Notes under the pieces: generated by a model
Databases searched by the model: none
What the model saw: only the letters and a program-made list of their open reading frames with translations
Told to the model about the DNA's origin: nothing
Program-made: the position numbers and the translations under genes
DNA from: Phoenix dactylifera
Taxonomy: Eukaryota; Streptophyta; Magnoliopsida; Arecales; Arecaceae
Reading direction: 5' to 3'
DNA: 64,000 nucleotides
Assembly: GCF_009389715.1 (NCBI RefSeq)
Contig: NC_052394.1
Location: 23,004,899 to 23,068,898 of the forward strand
Shown here: one piece after another, positions 1-11,126 of the stretch
How positions within the stretch are numbered: the stretch's first letter is position 1
How the letters are laid out: the number at the start of each line of letters is the position of its first letter

Positions 1-314
1 CAGAGGGGCCGCCGACTTCGAGGAGGACGGAGAGGACTTCCTCGCCGTTGGATGGATATACAGGGGAAACGAGCTATATACCCGACTATATATAAAGTAC
101 GCAGAGGGCCCGCCGACTTCGAGGAGGACGGAGAGGACTTCCTCGCCGTTGGATGGATATACAGGGGAAACGAGCTATATACCCTACCATATATATAAAG
201 TCCGCAGAAATGCCCGCCGACTTCGAGGACTGAGAGGACCTGGCAGGAGGACTTCCTCGGCCTTGGATATACAGGGGAAACGAGCTATATACCCTACCAT
301 ATATATAAAGTCCG
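1..314. repeat. tandem repeat, about 103-bp unit, three copies
   Basis: Three head-to-tail copies are visible at 1-101, 102-204 and 205-314, followed by a few bases of a fourth. Each holds a GC-rich half (CCGCCGACTTCGAGGA) and an AT-rich half ending in TATATATAAAG. Copies 1 and 2 are nearly identical, while copy 3 has a small rearrangement. The array begins at the window edge, so its true length is unknown. The short ORFs read across it are by-products of the repeat. Confidence 0.9.
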
Positions 315-1339
315 CGGAAAGCTCGCCGAACGCATGCAATTCCTGCTACTCTTCCTCTCAGTTGAAGAAACAATTGGATTTTTTAATAATTTAGCTGAAT
401 TTTTGTTCAGATTTTTCTATAAACCAACGTCAATCATCTTTGCTTCATTCATGGTTTTGGAAATGGGATCCAAATTTAAGAGAAAATGTGGTATAGCCGG
501 TTTTTAATTTAAGAATGTTTTGATATATTAAAGGTGAGATTACAAGCAATTTTGAACAATTGGGTCCTTTTGAAAAGCAATTGGGAGCATTAGTATGTGA
601 AGCTTGTTTTCAAGTGCAGGCTATAATTTGTGTGATCATGGATGGAACTTTTTTCAACAAGACATTCCCGTATCGATTTCAATCACAAAAATTGTGACTC
701 AGAGTTTTCATATTTATGTTGTTAGCCAAATCACCTCCCAGTCTCATGCAAATGTATGGAGTTACAGGTTGTATATTAGAAATGCACAAAATTAACAGCG
801 GACAATGTCAAGTTATTCCTAAATTTGATCGACATTTGTTCTGCAGACGGTCAAACACTAGTTAATAAACCATCACTTACAAAAACAAAAAATAAAGTGA
901 AGATGCCATCACCAACAAAAAATCATAGGTTTCTCCTATAGGGATTAGGGACAGAGATTTAAACTAGTTAAGCTAGGAATAGCTGGCACCCTTCACTCCG
1001 TAGAAATGACGATTAGAAAGTTAGATATAAATTAATTCTGCCCAGGACATGTTAGAGCCCAGCTACTTTCTTCCAGAAGATACTGAAAGTTGTTGTGCTC
1101 CATTTTCTTCAAAGAAAAAATTTATATTCTTATTTGTTCATACAAACATGATTTGTTCAGACAGTATGCAGGTTGTTTTAGGACTGCACCCCATAACACA
1201 GTATTTTGCATGAAACATCTTGAATAATAAACCTAATCTATATCCAGGGAATCTTTTCAAGGCGCATGACTTTTTGTTAATTTGTTCACTAATATTATTT
1301 AAAAAGTATTGTAAGGACAACAATATAAAGTAATAATTC

Positions 1340-1365
1340 AATATATATATATATATATATATATA
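1340..1365. repeat. (AT)n microsatellite
   Basis: An uninterrupted AT dinucleotide run in intergenic DNA. Confidence 0.9.
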
Positions 1366-1855
1366 AGAGAAATTGAGGAGAAAGAAGAACAAGAAAGCAT
1401 TCATGTCTATAATAGTCCCGAAGAATGTTTATAGGTCATCATAAATGTGAGGTACATAATACCAAGCCGAGAAACCCATGCAAGCACTCTCTAATATGTC
1501 AATCGCTAGCGCATCCAAGGCCTAGTGCCCAGCTCCGCTGGAGAGGCCGTCACTAATTTAAAAAAATTACTTACGGAATCTTGTCTTTTTCTTGATGCCG
1601 AGAATTTTTGACATGTGGTCTTCTCTTATCTTTCCTAATGTTCAGAGTTGTTCTTGGTTTGAGAAAGGAGTAGCAGTCACTTCAAGATATTAGCGAGCAT
1701 ATGCATTTGTACTCTAAAACTGCTAAAGTAAAAAATTTAATAGAAAAATATCCTTCTAAAAATCATTTGGGCTAGTATTGCCTATCAAATCTATAATTAT
1801 AGCTCTTATTTTATTGGCCCATCGTACTCCTAACTATAAAGTTGTAGAGTCAAAT

Positions 1856-1856
<1 letters not shown>

Positions 1857-1892
<36 letters not shown>
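1857..1892. repeat. (AT)n microsatellite
   Basis: A run of about 18 AT dinucleotides in intergenic DNA. Confidence 0.9.
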
Positions 1893-1896
<4 letters not shown>

Positions 1897-2906
1897 TATA
1901 ACCTTACCTTTTATCGTTGTATCAAGACCTACTCTTATATTATGTTACACTACATTATATTATATTGTATTATCTTATATTATATTACTATATTACATTA
2001 GATTTCAACCATTTCCATATTTTTTTAAGTAGACTTATATAGAAAAGATCCAAATTGGAGCTTTTCTCTAATAGACGCTTAACTTTTGGAGAAAAGTAGA
2101 AAGATATTTTAAATCTTTTACTAAATATCTCAAAATTATTTTTTGTAAAACATCTTTATGCAAAAGCAAAAGAATCCAAGATACTGATAAGTAAGAGTCC
2201 AATTCCTCAAACCTCACTATCAGATATGCCCTGCAGTACCAAGAAGGCATAATAGTGCATGCAGTATCTTTGGTTTTTGTTGGTACAAATATATGCCAGA
2301 AGCATTCATTCATCCTCCGTCCTGCCATTTTAGCTTTTTTTACCTAGATATCAAAGATAGTACTAAAGTGGTCTCCATTGTCACCTCTTGAGTTCTCCAA
2401 ACCATAGTCACAAGGCTGGGGACAATCCCTTCGTCCTTGCGTGAAGTGCTGGTTTCTTCAAACACATCATATGGATCAAAACAGCCAATGATCATACATC
2501 ACTGATGGCCATGTAAGCATGTCATATATAGTTCATGATGGTTTCAAAACGTGCAGTCTCGAGTTTCCTTTATACCAGGGAGGTTTATTCTGCCATAGAA
2601 TGCCGAGAAAAACCCAACCAACCGAACTATGCTATCACAAATCCACACCGTTAGGAATTACTGATCATTTGATTTTGAAATCAACGACTGCCAGGCTGAA
2701 AAATAGTAAACTGTGCAGATAACAATACCGAGTCACTTGTTTTAGTAAAATTTGAAGTCTAATAGGTGTAGGATAATGCAAGAAACATGAAATGAAAGAC
2801 TCCGGAAGCATTGCCAAAATTGGAGGAGTTAGTTCGTTCCCCTCCACAAGCTTACCAGAAGCTCCCATTTCATGTGGCAAAATTGGGTAGAAATAAAACG
2901 ATGCCT

Positions 2907-5900
2907 CTACCCGTCAACAAACTCTAATAAACTCTCCACGGCATGGCCACAAGCAGCACATGTTTTCGGCACCGTCTTTAGGTCTGGTACACACCGGCGG
3001 CATGCAATACGATCTGCGCATGGTAAGCAGGTAACCGTTGCCTTGGCCCCTTGGCAAGCAAATTTGAATTGGCACGTGGAGACTCCAGCAGTTGGCCTTG
3101 CTCTGAGGCTTGAGGGAGTTGGCACCAAGCTGTGGTGGAGAGATGGACTTCTTCCACCCATTCTCTGCAGGTCGAGCAACTCACCAGGCAGCACATATTA
3201 GACCAGCTCACATGAGGATACATACATTACCTACCTACTTAGCTTAGCAAGCACTTCCGAGCACATCTCTAAGTTTGGGACAGAGAACTCAGTTTGCCTA
3301 GGATATTTGGGTACTCAAGGCGAAGTTCAAGCATTGGTCTGAACTCGAAGAATTCTCGCTAAAATCTCAATTTAGCAAGAGGAAATCTCTACCTACTTAC
3401 CTGCAGAGGTGGGTAGTCTGGGTCTGATGGCGGATGCTTGCATAGGTTGATGCCAGGATGGGCGCAAGGCTCGAACCCACGCACAACAGCATTGCAAATC
3501 ACACATGTTCTAGGGGTACGCGTCGCCATGCAAGCTTCACATGCCTTGTGAAGGCAGGGCACAAGCGCCAAGGAGCCTTCCCGGGATTGGCAGACAACAC
3601 AGAAACCGCGTTCAAGCTGCATAAACATCGGTAAATCTACATGGTTGCCAGCAAATCTAGCCTAACTTCAAAGCTAAGAGGCTCTTTTAGGAAGAGATAT
3701 CCTCACCAAACCATGGTCCCACTGTCTCTGAAAGTAAGTAGTGAAGGGTGTGTCACTGCTACCGGGGCTCAAATTTGGTAACTGAATTGGTGGTACCCGG
3801 CCACCCTTTGGTGGTATCCGAATCATATACTCTACATTGGATGAGCTCGTGTATCCTGGCCTTAGGAATCCTGGATCAAAGAGATCCCTCCCAGAAATGT
3901 TAGCACCTCTCTCATCAGAGCCTATACTGTCAATACAATCCTTCTCCAATGGCTGGCTTTCCATGAGCCAAGTCGCGTCCTCACTGAATTCAGAGATGGA
4001 AGGGGAATTTGGGAGCTCAGCTAAGTTCAGTGGCGGATGGTGAACTCTAGGGGACACCTGTGTATCTGTGACTAGGAGGGGCTGCTGCAGCTGGGCTGAA
4101 GGTGAGAGCAGCTCGTGGTGGGGCCGAGAGAAAGATGGGAGGAGAACCATGTGAGTCGCAGGGCCAGCGCCTACGGGCACCACCCTCATCCTGCAAATAC
4201 CTGGGAGAGCACGCATGAAGTCGCTGAGCTTCAGGAAGCCAAGTGAGGCATGGTCGAGCTCCATCCCACAAGTTGCCCTGAAGTCCCCCTTCAGGGAGGA
4301 TAGAGGATACCATTCTCCTTCCCCCAGACGCCTAGATGCCTCCTTGAGGAAAACTGGTAGCCACTTCCTGAACTTTGACAACCATGGAGGAAGGTTTTGA
4401 TCAGACAGTTGGGCATCTGGCTTTGCCATTTGTTGATCAGTCGCTTCGTTTTTTGGCGAACTAGATGGTAGCCTCTCTTCCCACGATGCTGACTTTGTAT
4501 TCCTCATATCATGGTCCTGAAGGAGCTGCAGTTGCAAAGAAGGGGTTTTGGAAGACTCTTTTGGTATGGTTGTTTTAGCAACAGCACCTTTGATCTCAAC
4601 CTTCTTGCCAAAGATGGTGACAAAGTGGGTTTCTAATGCAGCTGCCACTGTTGCCTCTTGTCTGAAGGTGACGAAACCAAACCCTCTGGACTGCACCTGG
4701 TCACCTGCCTGCATGCCAATGACGACAGCCTCCTCTACAGGTCCGAACTCCGCAGCAAAGAATTCCTTGAGATAGTCTGTTATATACCAAATAAATGCAA
4801 ACAAATAAAGTTCACTGAATATGACACTATCTCATCGCAAATTTAAGTCTACTGACAAGGGGAAGAAGAAAGAAGGCGGATGAGCCCACCTGAGTCAACA
4901 GAGGGCGGGAGACCCCCTATGAAAACCTTCCGACGGAAGTCCTTTGGTAGCTGGTTGGAAAAGATAAAAAGATTACGAATGATTCCGGCAATCATGCAAT
5001 TTTCTGTCTTCCACGCAGTTAGCCTACCTTGGTTACAAACTTAAAGGGAGCCTGCTTGAGTCCGTGCGAGCAGCACACGACTCCTTTAAGCTCACCCTCC
5101 CCATGGGCATAGTAGCATTTGGCACCTCTAACACACCCACCTTGAGATTCATGGTACCGGCAAATCCCTGTTTTCGGCTGAGAGTGACCGGAGCTTGGTC
5201 TGCTACACCATGAGCGTCTCAGACACCAAGAGTTCTAACATAAGTTAACAGACGACAATATTTACAGATATCCTATTTTAAACTTCCAAACTAAAATGTT
5301 TACCTTTCGGTGGCTGCAGCTTCATCCTTGACTTCTAATTCATACATCTCTTCATGCATCACAAATTCATCTGGAGAAAGAACATTTTCATTCGTGAGGC
5401 TGGAAGGTTTCCCTGATACAACAAAAAAATAAAAATATAAATGGAGGTCAAAAATTCCCCTAGTGATTATCTTCCATTAGGTCCTGGTGTTACAAAAGGT
5501 AAAAATTGAAGGCTTACGGAATCCTCGACTGGTGGGGCTTAGAATGAAGTGCATGTCTCGTGACTTGGCCATGTCTATAGGTCTTTCCCTTCTGAGAAAA
5601 GGCAATGGAATGTTAGCAGATATTAACCTGAAAGAGTAGATTCCAAGTTCATATAAAAAGTAGTAAACCGAAGATTGAAGGCCTGGCTGTTGGCGCCAAA
5701 ACGCAAGAGGAGCTGTGCGCAATCAATGAACCCGTTTCTCACAGCAAAAAATAGTGGTGTTTCTTTCGTCTCAGAGGCAAGATCTACGCATTCTGGAGCG
5801 TGAAGCAGTAGTATCTTGAAGAAGAAACAAGCATAGTAAGGTTTTTACATAAAAAGAGTCTAAAAAAAATGGAAAAACAAAACAGGGAGAGGTAACGGAA

Positions 5901-8370
5901 ATGACAAAGGTAGAAAGGAGTACCTGAAGTGCCTGGTAATTGCCCTTAGCAGCGGCAACATGAACCGGTGTCAGTCCTAATTTGTTCCGGTGTGATACTC
6001 TGGCACCGTGCTTCAGCAGGAGCCATAAAATCCTGGGACATGGTAAGCACTGGCATTAGCTATCAAACAGTTCAAAACATAATCAATTGTATGGTATCAT
6101 AGATGAACAAGCAGCAGATAGCTGACCTTGGATCCTGCGAACTAGAACCAACTCTGAGGCACCAGTGAAGCGAGGAATTCCCGTCGAGATCAGTTTCATT
6201 CATGTCTGGATTCTCCTCGAGGAGCAGATTGATAACGGCCTCATCTCCGGCCTGCGATAGAAACGGGAAGGGCTATCAGTTTTTCTGCAGCGACTTGCAG
6301 AGATCGAGTTGTTAAGCGGATCCATACAAGCCCAATTACCGGTACATGCGGATCAGAAGTAAGCACTTCCTAACAAGATAAACGGAAACTGTGAAAAAAA
6401 TCATTCTGTGCAAAATCAAGCACTGAACCCTCGCCCGAAGTTCAGTGAGAACGATCAAAGAAAGTCTAGGATTGGTCAACACTTGGCGAGTTAAAGGACC
6501 ATCAAAGGTTTGCCTCCACTGGACCTGTCCATCTAATAATTTCTCCCTGTTTGTGCCCCGAGGGAAGGTCAATCTTACAATAACAACATTGTCAACGAAC
6601 TCTCTACTGGACGACCGGGGTTGACCTGAACCGCGAGCCGTGACCGGTACACTCGGACGGCTCATCTAAAAAGGACAAGGGACCGCAGCCTCCGGATACA
6701 ACGTACGGACGTGTAAGTGAATGCCTTTTTATGGGACCGGCCTACTAAGTAACATGGAACTCTGATCCAGAAACAAACAGACAAAAAAATTCTAAAACGG
6801 GTGCACAATTTAATACCTGGCACGCACGAAGCAGTGGCGCCACGGCTTTTTTGTCGCTTGGACTGCCCCGATGAGCGTCGCCGAACACGTGAAGAAGCTC
6901 GATCTCCCGGAGCAAAGCCTTTCGCTTCTCGCGACAGCTCTGAGTGGACTCCCAACCATCCACGAGCCGGTTCCCACCGAGTTGTCTCCCCGAACTCGCC
7001 GCTTTCGTCGTCTCCCCCAGCGTTAAAGCCTCTCCTAACACCGAATCGTAGACCGTCCTATAGCTCCTCCCGCTAAAACCACCTTCCCCGCGTACCGTCA
7101 CCGGCGCGGTAAATTTATCCGCGGCAACAAGAAGCAGCACCGCCAGCGCCGTGACTCGTCCCGCCATGGCATTCGCATACGCTATTTCAGCAACTTCCCT
7201 AGTTCTCTCAGCCAGCAACCTGATGGCTGTGAAATCCTGCAATAGAACTCGTTAGAGCAGAAAATGCCTCAAATAAGCTCCTGGAAGTCTTTATTCGTTA
7301 AAAGCAAACCCTTTCTCTCAGAAGAGTCAGCAGCTCTTCGACTGAATCGCACGGGGACCAATCGACCTGCATCCTAAGGGAGTGCAGAGCGGAGAGGCGC
7401 AAAAGAGAAATCGATTACAAGAGATGGAGGAAAGAAATTGGAAAAATACCTGGAATTCTTGGGATCTACTTGGGTCTTGGAAAAGATAGCGAAAACGAAA
7501 CGACAGGAGATACCGATCTACCTTTTGCTGGACAAGGCGATCTCGAGGGCGAGACAGGAGCTCCCGTCCTTGGATCTGAGATCCGTCCTCGCGTTCTGTC
7601 GGAGGAGCAGCTCGATGCACTTGGCAGAGTGCATCTCCGCCGCGTTCTGGAGGGGAGTCCGCCCGAATCCATCCATTTCGTTGATATTGACAGCCGTTCC
7701 GGTGTCCCCTTCGATGAGGACTCGAGCGCATTCCACCGAGTCGAGCTTGCAAGCCAGATGAAGGAGTCTGGCAGCATAGCTAGGGTTCAGGGTTTCTTCA
7801 TCTCTGGCGTTGTCGTCGTTCGGATCGGCTTTAGTCAAGGCCTTGTCAAAGATGGTCTTGGCCAGAAAGACGAACTCAACACCGTCGTCGTTCCAGATGG
7901 CCTCGGCGAGACCCCTTTCATCGGTGCTCATCTCATCGGTTTCCTCGTCCTCCATCTCTCGAAGCTCGTCTTCGTCGAAGAGGAAAGCGCCGGTTTCGCC
8001 TCTGGTGTAGGTGAAAGGAGCCAGGTCCTTAGACGGATTGACGGCATCCATCTTGTTTGGATTCATGTCGTTCAGCTTGAAGCGGACGATCTGTGGAATA
8101 AGAAAAAGAGACAAAGATTTTTAACAACAATAACTCCGATCCATCCCAAGGCACCAAGGATCTGGAATATGATATTCGTAGATTTCTATTTCCGATGGAA
8201 AGATTAGTGAATGAAGCACGAATCGAGGTAGGAAACCCTAGATTTCTACAGAACTCTCAGAGGAATGCCAAGAAAAAGAACATAGCGGAGTGATTAATCG
8301 AGATTGGTAGCAGAAATAAGAAACTATCAAGATCGGCCTTGGAATCGGGAGATCGCCATACCTCCTCCAT
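2907..8370 (-). CDS. ankyrin-CCCH-RRM-LOTUS-RING multidomain protein (14 exons)
   Basis: Coding exons on the minus strand, by splice consensus and frame: 8370-8362, 8090-7522, 7373-7310, 7236-6817, 6251-6127, 6032-5924, 5814-5669, 5591-5518, 5412-5304, 5202-5028, 4950-4890, 4776-3707, 3616-3401, 3164-2907. They sum to 3,405 nt, all phases agree, and the product is about 1,134 aa. Ankyrin repeats lie at about residues 107-190 and again at 350-510. A CCCH finger of spacing C-x8-C-x5-C-x3-H is at about 556-575. The RRM (about 606-685) has RNP2 KVFIGGL and RNP1 RGFGFVTF. A LOTUS/OST-HTH-like domain is at about 752-835. A C3HC4 RING (CVVC, CLHKACEAC, CVIC) starts at about 983, and the last exon holds a second, divergent RING-like module (CLPCADRIACRRC, CAAC). 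Inference: an RNA-binding protein that may act as an E3 ubiquitin ligase. The start gives MEEIVRFKLND across intron 1; the next in-frame Met (8066) is an alternative. The weakest join is the acceptor before 5202. Confidence 0.85.
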
Positions 8371-8670
8371 CGAAGAAACCCTAAGCCCGAGCAGAACCTC
8401 GCACGATCTCTACGCCGATGGTGCTCCGATCGGAGATCCAGCGATCCAAGGTGGGAAGAACAAGCCCAAAAATCTCGGAATCTGAGCTTCTTGCATGGGA
8501 AACATACGGAGAGGAAAACGAGCTTGTTGGAAGAAGGGAGTGAGGTCCCTTGAAACAGGGGAGAGAGGGGGAGGCAGGGAACGCAAGACGACCAGAGACG
8601 GAACCAGGCGCGCGCCCCTCCTATTTATAGAGCTCGGATTTGAATCGTGTCGGTGGCTTCCGTGGCAAGC
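8361..8670 (-). promoter_or_regulatory. promoter and 5'UTR of the ankyrin-CCCH-RRM-RING gene
   Basis: On the minus strand a TATA box, CTATAAATAG, lies at 8630-8621, about 250 bp upstream of the proposed ATG at 8370. This fits a transcription start near 8,590-8,600 and a 5'UTR of roughly 220 nt. The first coding exon carries only ATGGAGGAG before a GTATGG donor, so intron 1 (8361-8091) begins almost at the start codon. Confidence 0.6.
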
Positions 8671-8919
8671 CACCTCGGTCCGAGATTCACTAGCAGGTCT
8701 CGTACGACACAGCTTTTGTAGCTGACGTGTTAATTTTTCATTGGCCAGGCTTGGTGGGACCTACAGGATTAAGCTGCTGTCCGCCTGCGGACCCCTCGAG
8801 TTCGTCTTTGACAACGTTGACAAGGGACCCACTGTTTCGGATCTTCCGGGGTGTGGCTGCAGTCTCCAAGCCACCGCTCTTGGTTTCTTGTTGGAAGAAG
8901 ATAGGACCACATACACTTA

Positions 8920-9400
8920 GGGCTCGTTTGGTTCGCGGGAAGTATTTTTCCTCCTAGAAATATGATTCCTGGAAATCATATTCCTAGGAAGAGGATACCT
9001 AGGAAAGTATTTTTAGCATGTTTGGTTAACCATGGGAAAGTGACAAATTTCCAAAGTGCTTATGTTTGGTTGACCATCCACTTTCCTAAGAAAGTTATGT
9101 ATAATTCCTATTATGCCCTTAATAAAAATTAGTTCTTTAATGCCTCTTTAATGCTTCTTTAATGTTGAAGGGTCTTTTTGGAAAAAAATAAAAAAGGAGT
9201 GATTCCCACCTCATGGGAAAGTAACTTTCCCATGTTTCTCATGGGAAAGACTTTCCCATGAAATGTGGGAATCATATTCCCATGGGAATATAACTTTCCC
9301 ATCTCTCTCCTTTGAAAACTCCAACCAAACAAGAGGCATTTCATTACTTTCCCGTTGACCACACTTTCCCCCCTCCTTTTCCTGCGAACCAAACGAGCCC
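8920..9400. mobile_element. Tourist-like (PIF/Harbinger) MITE
   Basis: The element begins GGGCTCGTTTGGTTCGC and ends with the exact inverse complement; about 22 bp of terminal inverted repeat are visible with one mismatch. It is flanked by TTA at 8917-8919 and 9401-9403, the 3-bp target duplication typical of PIF/Harbinger elements. It is 481 bp long with no coding capacity. The interior is full of inverted copies of CATGGGAAAGT, so the transcript or single strand could fold strongly. It sits about 290 bp upstream of the TATA box of the minus-strand gene. Confidence 0.85.
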
Positions 9401-9403
9401 TTA

Positions 9404-9760
9404 CAGTCTGCAGTGAATCCACTCGAGCGGTGAGACTTTGAGATACCCCTTCGGCCCATGATTAGTTTCTCATACACACTCGTGCAGTTTTTCGCGCATC
9501 ATTTGATTGAATATAAAGACTTTGGGCTGTGAGTCCGGCAGAGAAAAATTGGGCATTGGGGTGCGGCCAGGTTTATAATCGAATCCTACTTGAGAGAGAT
9601 CCGGTATCCCTCGACGAGAGATTTATGTAACTAATAAAGATGGTGACATACAATGGGCTTAGACCTAGTATCACTTGCTATAAACTCAAAACCCAAAAAT
9701 TTAAGCTGTTAGAAGAGTCCAAGCTAATACACCCATGCAACTCCCTTTTGATTAGTCAGG
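9404..9760. other. intergenic DNA, nothing recognised
   Basis: Single-copy-looking sequence between the MITE and a LINE relic. I see no gene, repeat or RNA here. Confidence 0.5.
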
Positions 9761-9769
9761 TCACTTTAT

Positions 9770-10215
9770 GGCATGTTGTAGGAAGATGGTTTCTATAATT
9801 TTAAATTCAGTTGGAATCTGTTATGGTTAAGATGCTAAGAGAGGGACCATGGATTGCATAGGTCCTCAAATTGATTTGGAGGAATGATTTCCAACCATCC
9901 GGTGGAAGCTTTCGGGGTGGCCCGAATTTGGATAAGGATCCAGCAGCTTCCAATAGAGTACTGGAAACCTAAGCTTTTCCATCCATATGGTTGCGACTAT
10001 GGTGGGTAAACCTAAAACAACAAATAAACCAGAAACATTTGGAGATCGATGCAAGCATGCCAAAGGTTGTGTTGGAATTAATTTCAATCAATCTGTTAAG
10101 AGAGTTTTTTGTGTATGCCATGAGGGGAAACCTGTGCATGCGGAAGTTAAATATGAAAAGCTTCCAGTGTTGTGCTATCAATGCGCCATTATTGGACATA
10201 GACACTAGGAGAACA
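9770..10215 (+). pseudogene. LINE (L1-like) ORF1 relic, DUF4283 and zinc knuckle
   Basis: Broken translations on the plus strand match the plant L1-type ORF1 pattern. An EGPWIA-like stretch (stop after it) and FQPS are followed by IWIRIQQLPIEYWKPK and then, after a frame change, YEKLPVLCYQCAIIGH, a CCHC-type zinc knuckle. The order and spacing agree with the DUF4283 plus zf-CCHC_4 arrangement. Stops and frame changes mean it is dead. No ends or target duplication could be found, and it is not contiguous with the LINE 3' fragment at 11,815-13,290. Confidence 0.6.
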
Positions 10216-10270
10216 GGCAGAAATCTAAATTATAGGAAGAAGAAAAAAACTAAATAATCCACGATTATTG

Positions 10271-10565
10271 AAATCTAAGTAATGAATCATAAACCATTAC
10301 AGCATCAGGATCATTGCCTGGCCCGAGGCATCAGCTATCATATCTATCTCTTTGACAAAGTCAAGCCCATAACCAAAAATCAGCAATCAAAAAAAAATCC
10401 AAACAACTTGAAAGCACAAATCGAAGTAATGAATCATAAATCATTACAACATCAAGATCAATGCGAGGCACCCCACCTGCTGATCATATCGATATTTTCG
10501 ACAAAGCCAAGCCCACAACCAAAATCAGCAATCAAAAAAACCCGACAACTTGAAAGCACAAACTG
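10271..10565. repeat. two-copy tandem repeat, about 147-bp unit
   Basis: A unit beginning AAATC(T/G)AAGTAATGAATCAT starts at about 10,271 and again at about 10,418. The copies share the internal stretches CAGCAATCAAAAAAA and ACAACTTGAAAGCACAAA with scattered mismatches and small gaps. It is intergenic and has no known function. Confidence 0.75.
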
Positions 10566-10569
10566 AAAC

Positions 10570-11126
10570 CACATCCAATGTAATGATAGATGAATAAATT
10601 ACAGAATAATACAGAAAAGCCTATCAAAGATCAAAGGTAGCAAAACCCAAGGGGATACAAAGAATACCCTCAGAAACAATGATCAATGGATATACAAATA
10701 TGAAATTGAAAAACATATCTTAATCCTTTGTTAATATTCCCCCCATTATTCTTCTAACATAACATAACAATCTGTTCTTAAAAGAATGGAATCAAACCAG
10801 AGAAAATTATGTTAATTGGAATCAGAAGATATCTCGAAAGGGGGGTCAACAGCATGAGAATGAACATTGCTGGCAAGACCAGTCTTATTTCCTTTGTTCC
10901 TGGGTCGTCATCGTCATCGTCATGTACAGGCGCCAAATGAGCCCTCTCCATAATAGAATTCACAAGGAGATGAATCACTGGCTTAGGAATGATGGTGTGG
11001 GTGAGAGAGAATATTACAAAAACTCCTGAATTGTCTTACTGTTACCTTTCCCCTTTCATTTATCATCTATTTACAAGAAACGATTGTCTTTTGGCTCCCC
11101 CATCTTTGTTGATGGAAAGAAGAGAT
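10570..11126. other. 3' flank of the telomere-binding gene
   Basis: AT-rich sequence after the stop codon of the minus-strand TRP-like gene. The part nearest 11,126 must be its 3'UTR. The ORFs seen here look random. Confidence 0.45.

Larger units (their letters stand above)
315..2906. other. intergenic DNA, no gene recognised
   Basis: This stretch is AT-rich and holds only short random ORFs. Two (TA)n microsatellites lie at about 1,340-1,365 and 1,857-1,892. The part next to 2,906 should contain the 3'UTR of the minus-strand gene that ends at 2,907; a minus-strand AATAAA lies near 2,584-2,589. I see no other supported feature. Confidence 0.6.

Noticed and set aside
86-394. ORFs on both strands at the window start
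   Set aside because: They run across the tandem repeat and repeat the same peptide words.
7470-8207. A 245-aa plus-strand ORF
   Set aside because: It is the antisense shadow of ankyrin exon 2, whose minus-strand frame has ankyrin motifs and splice sites.
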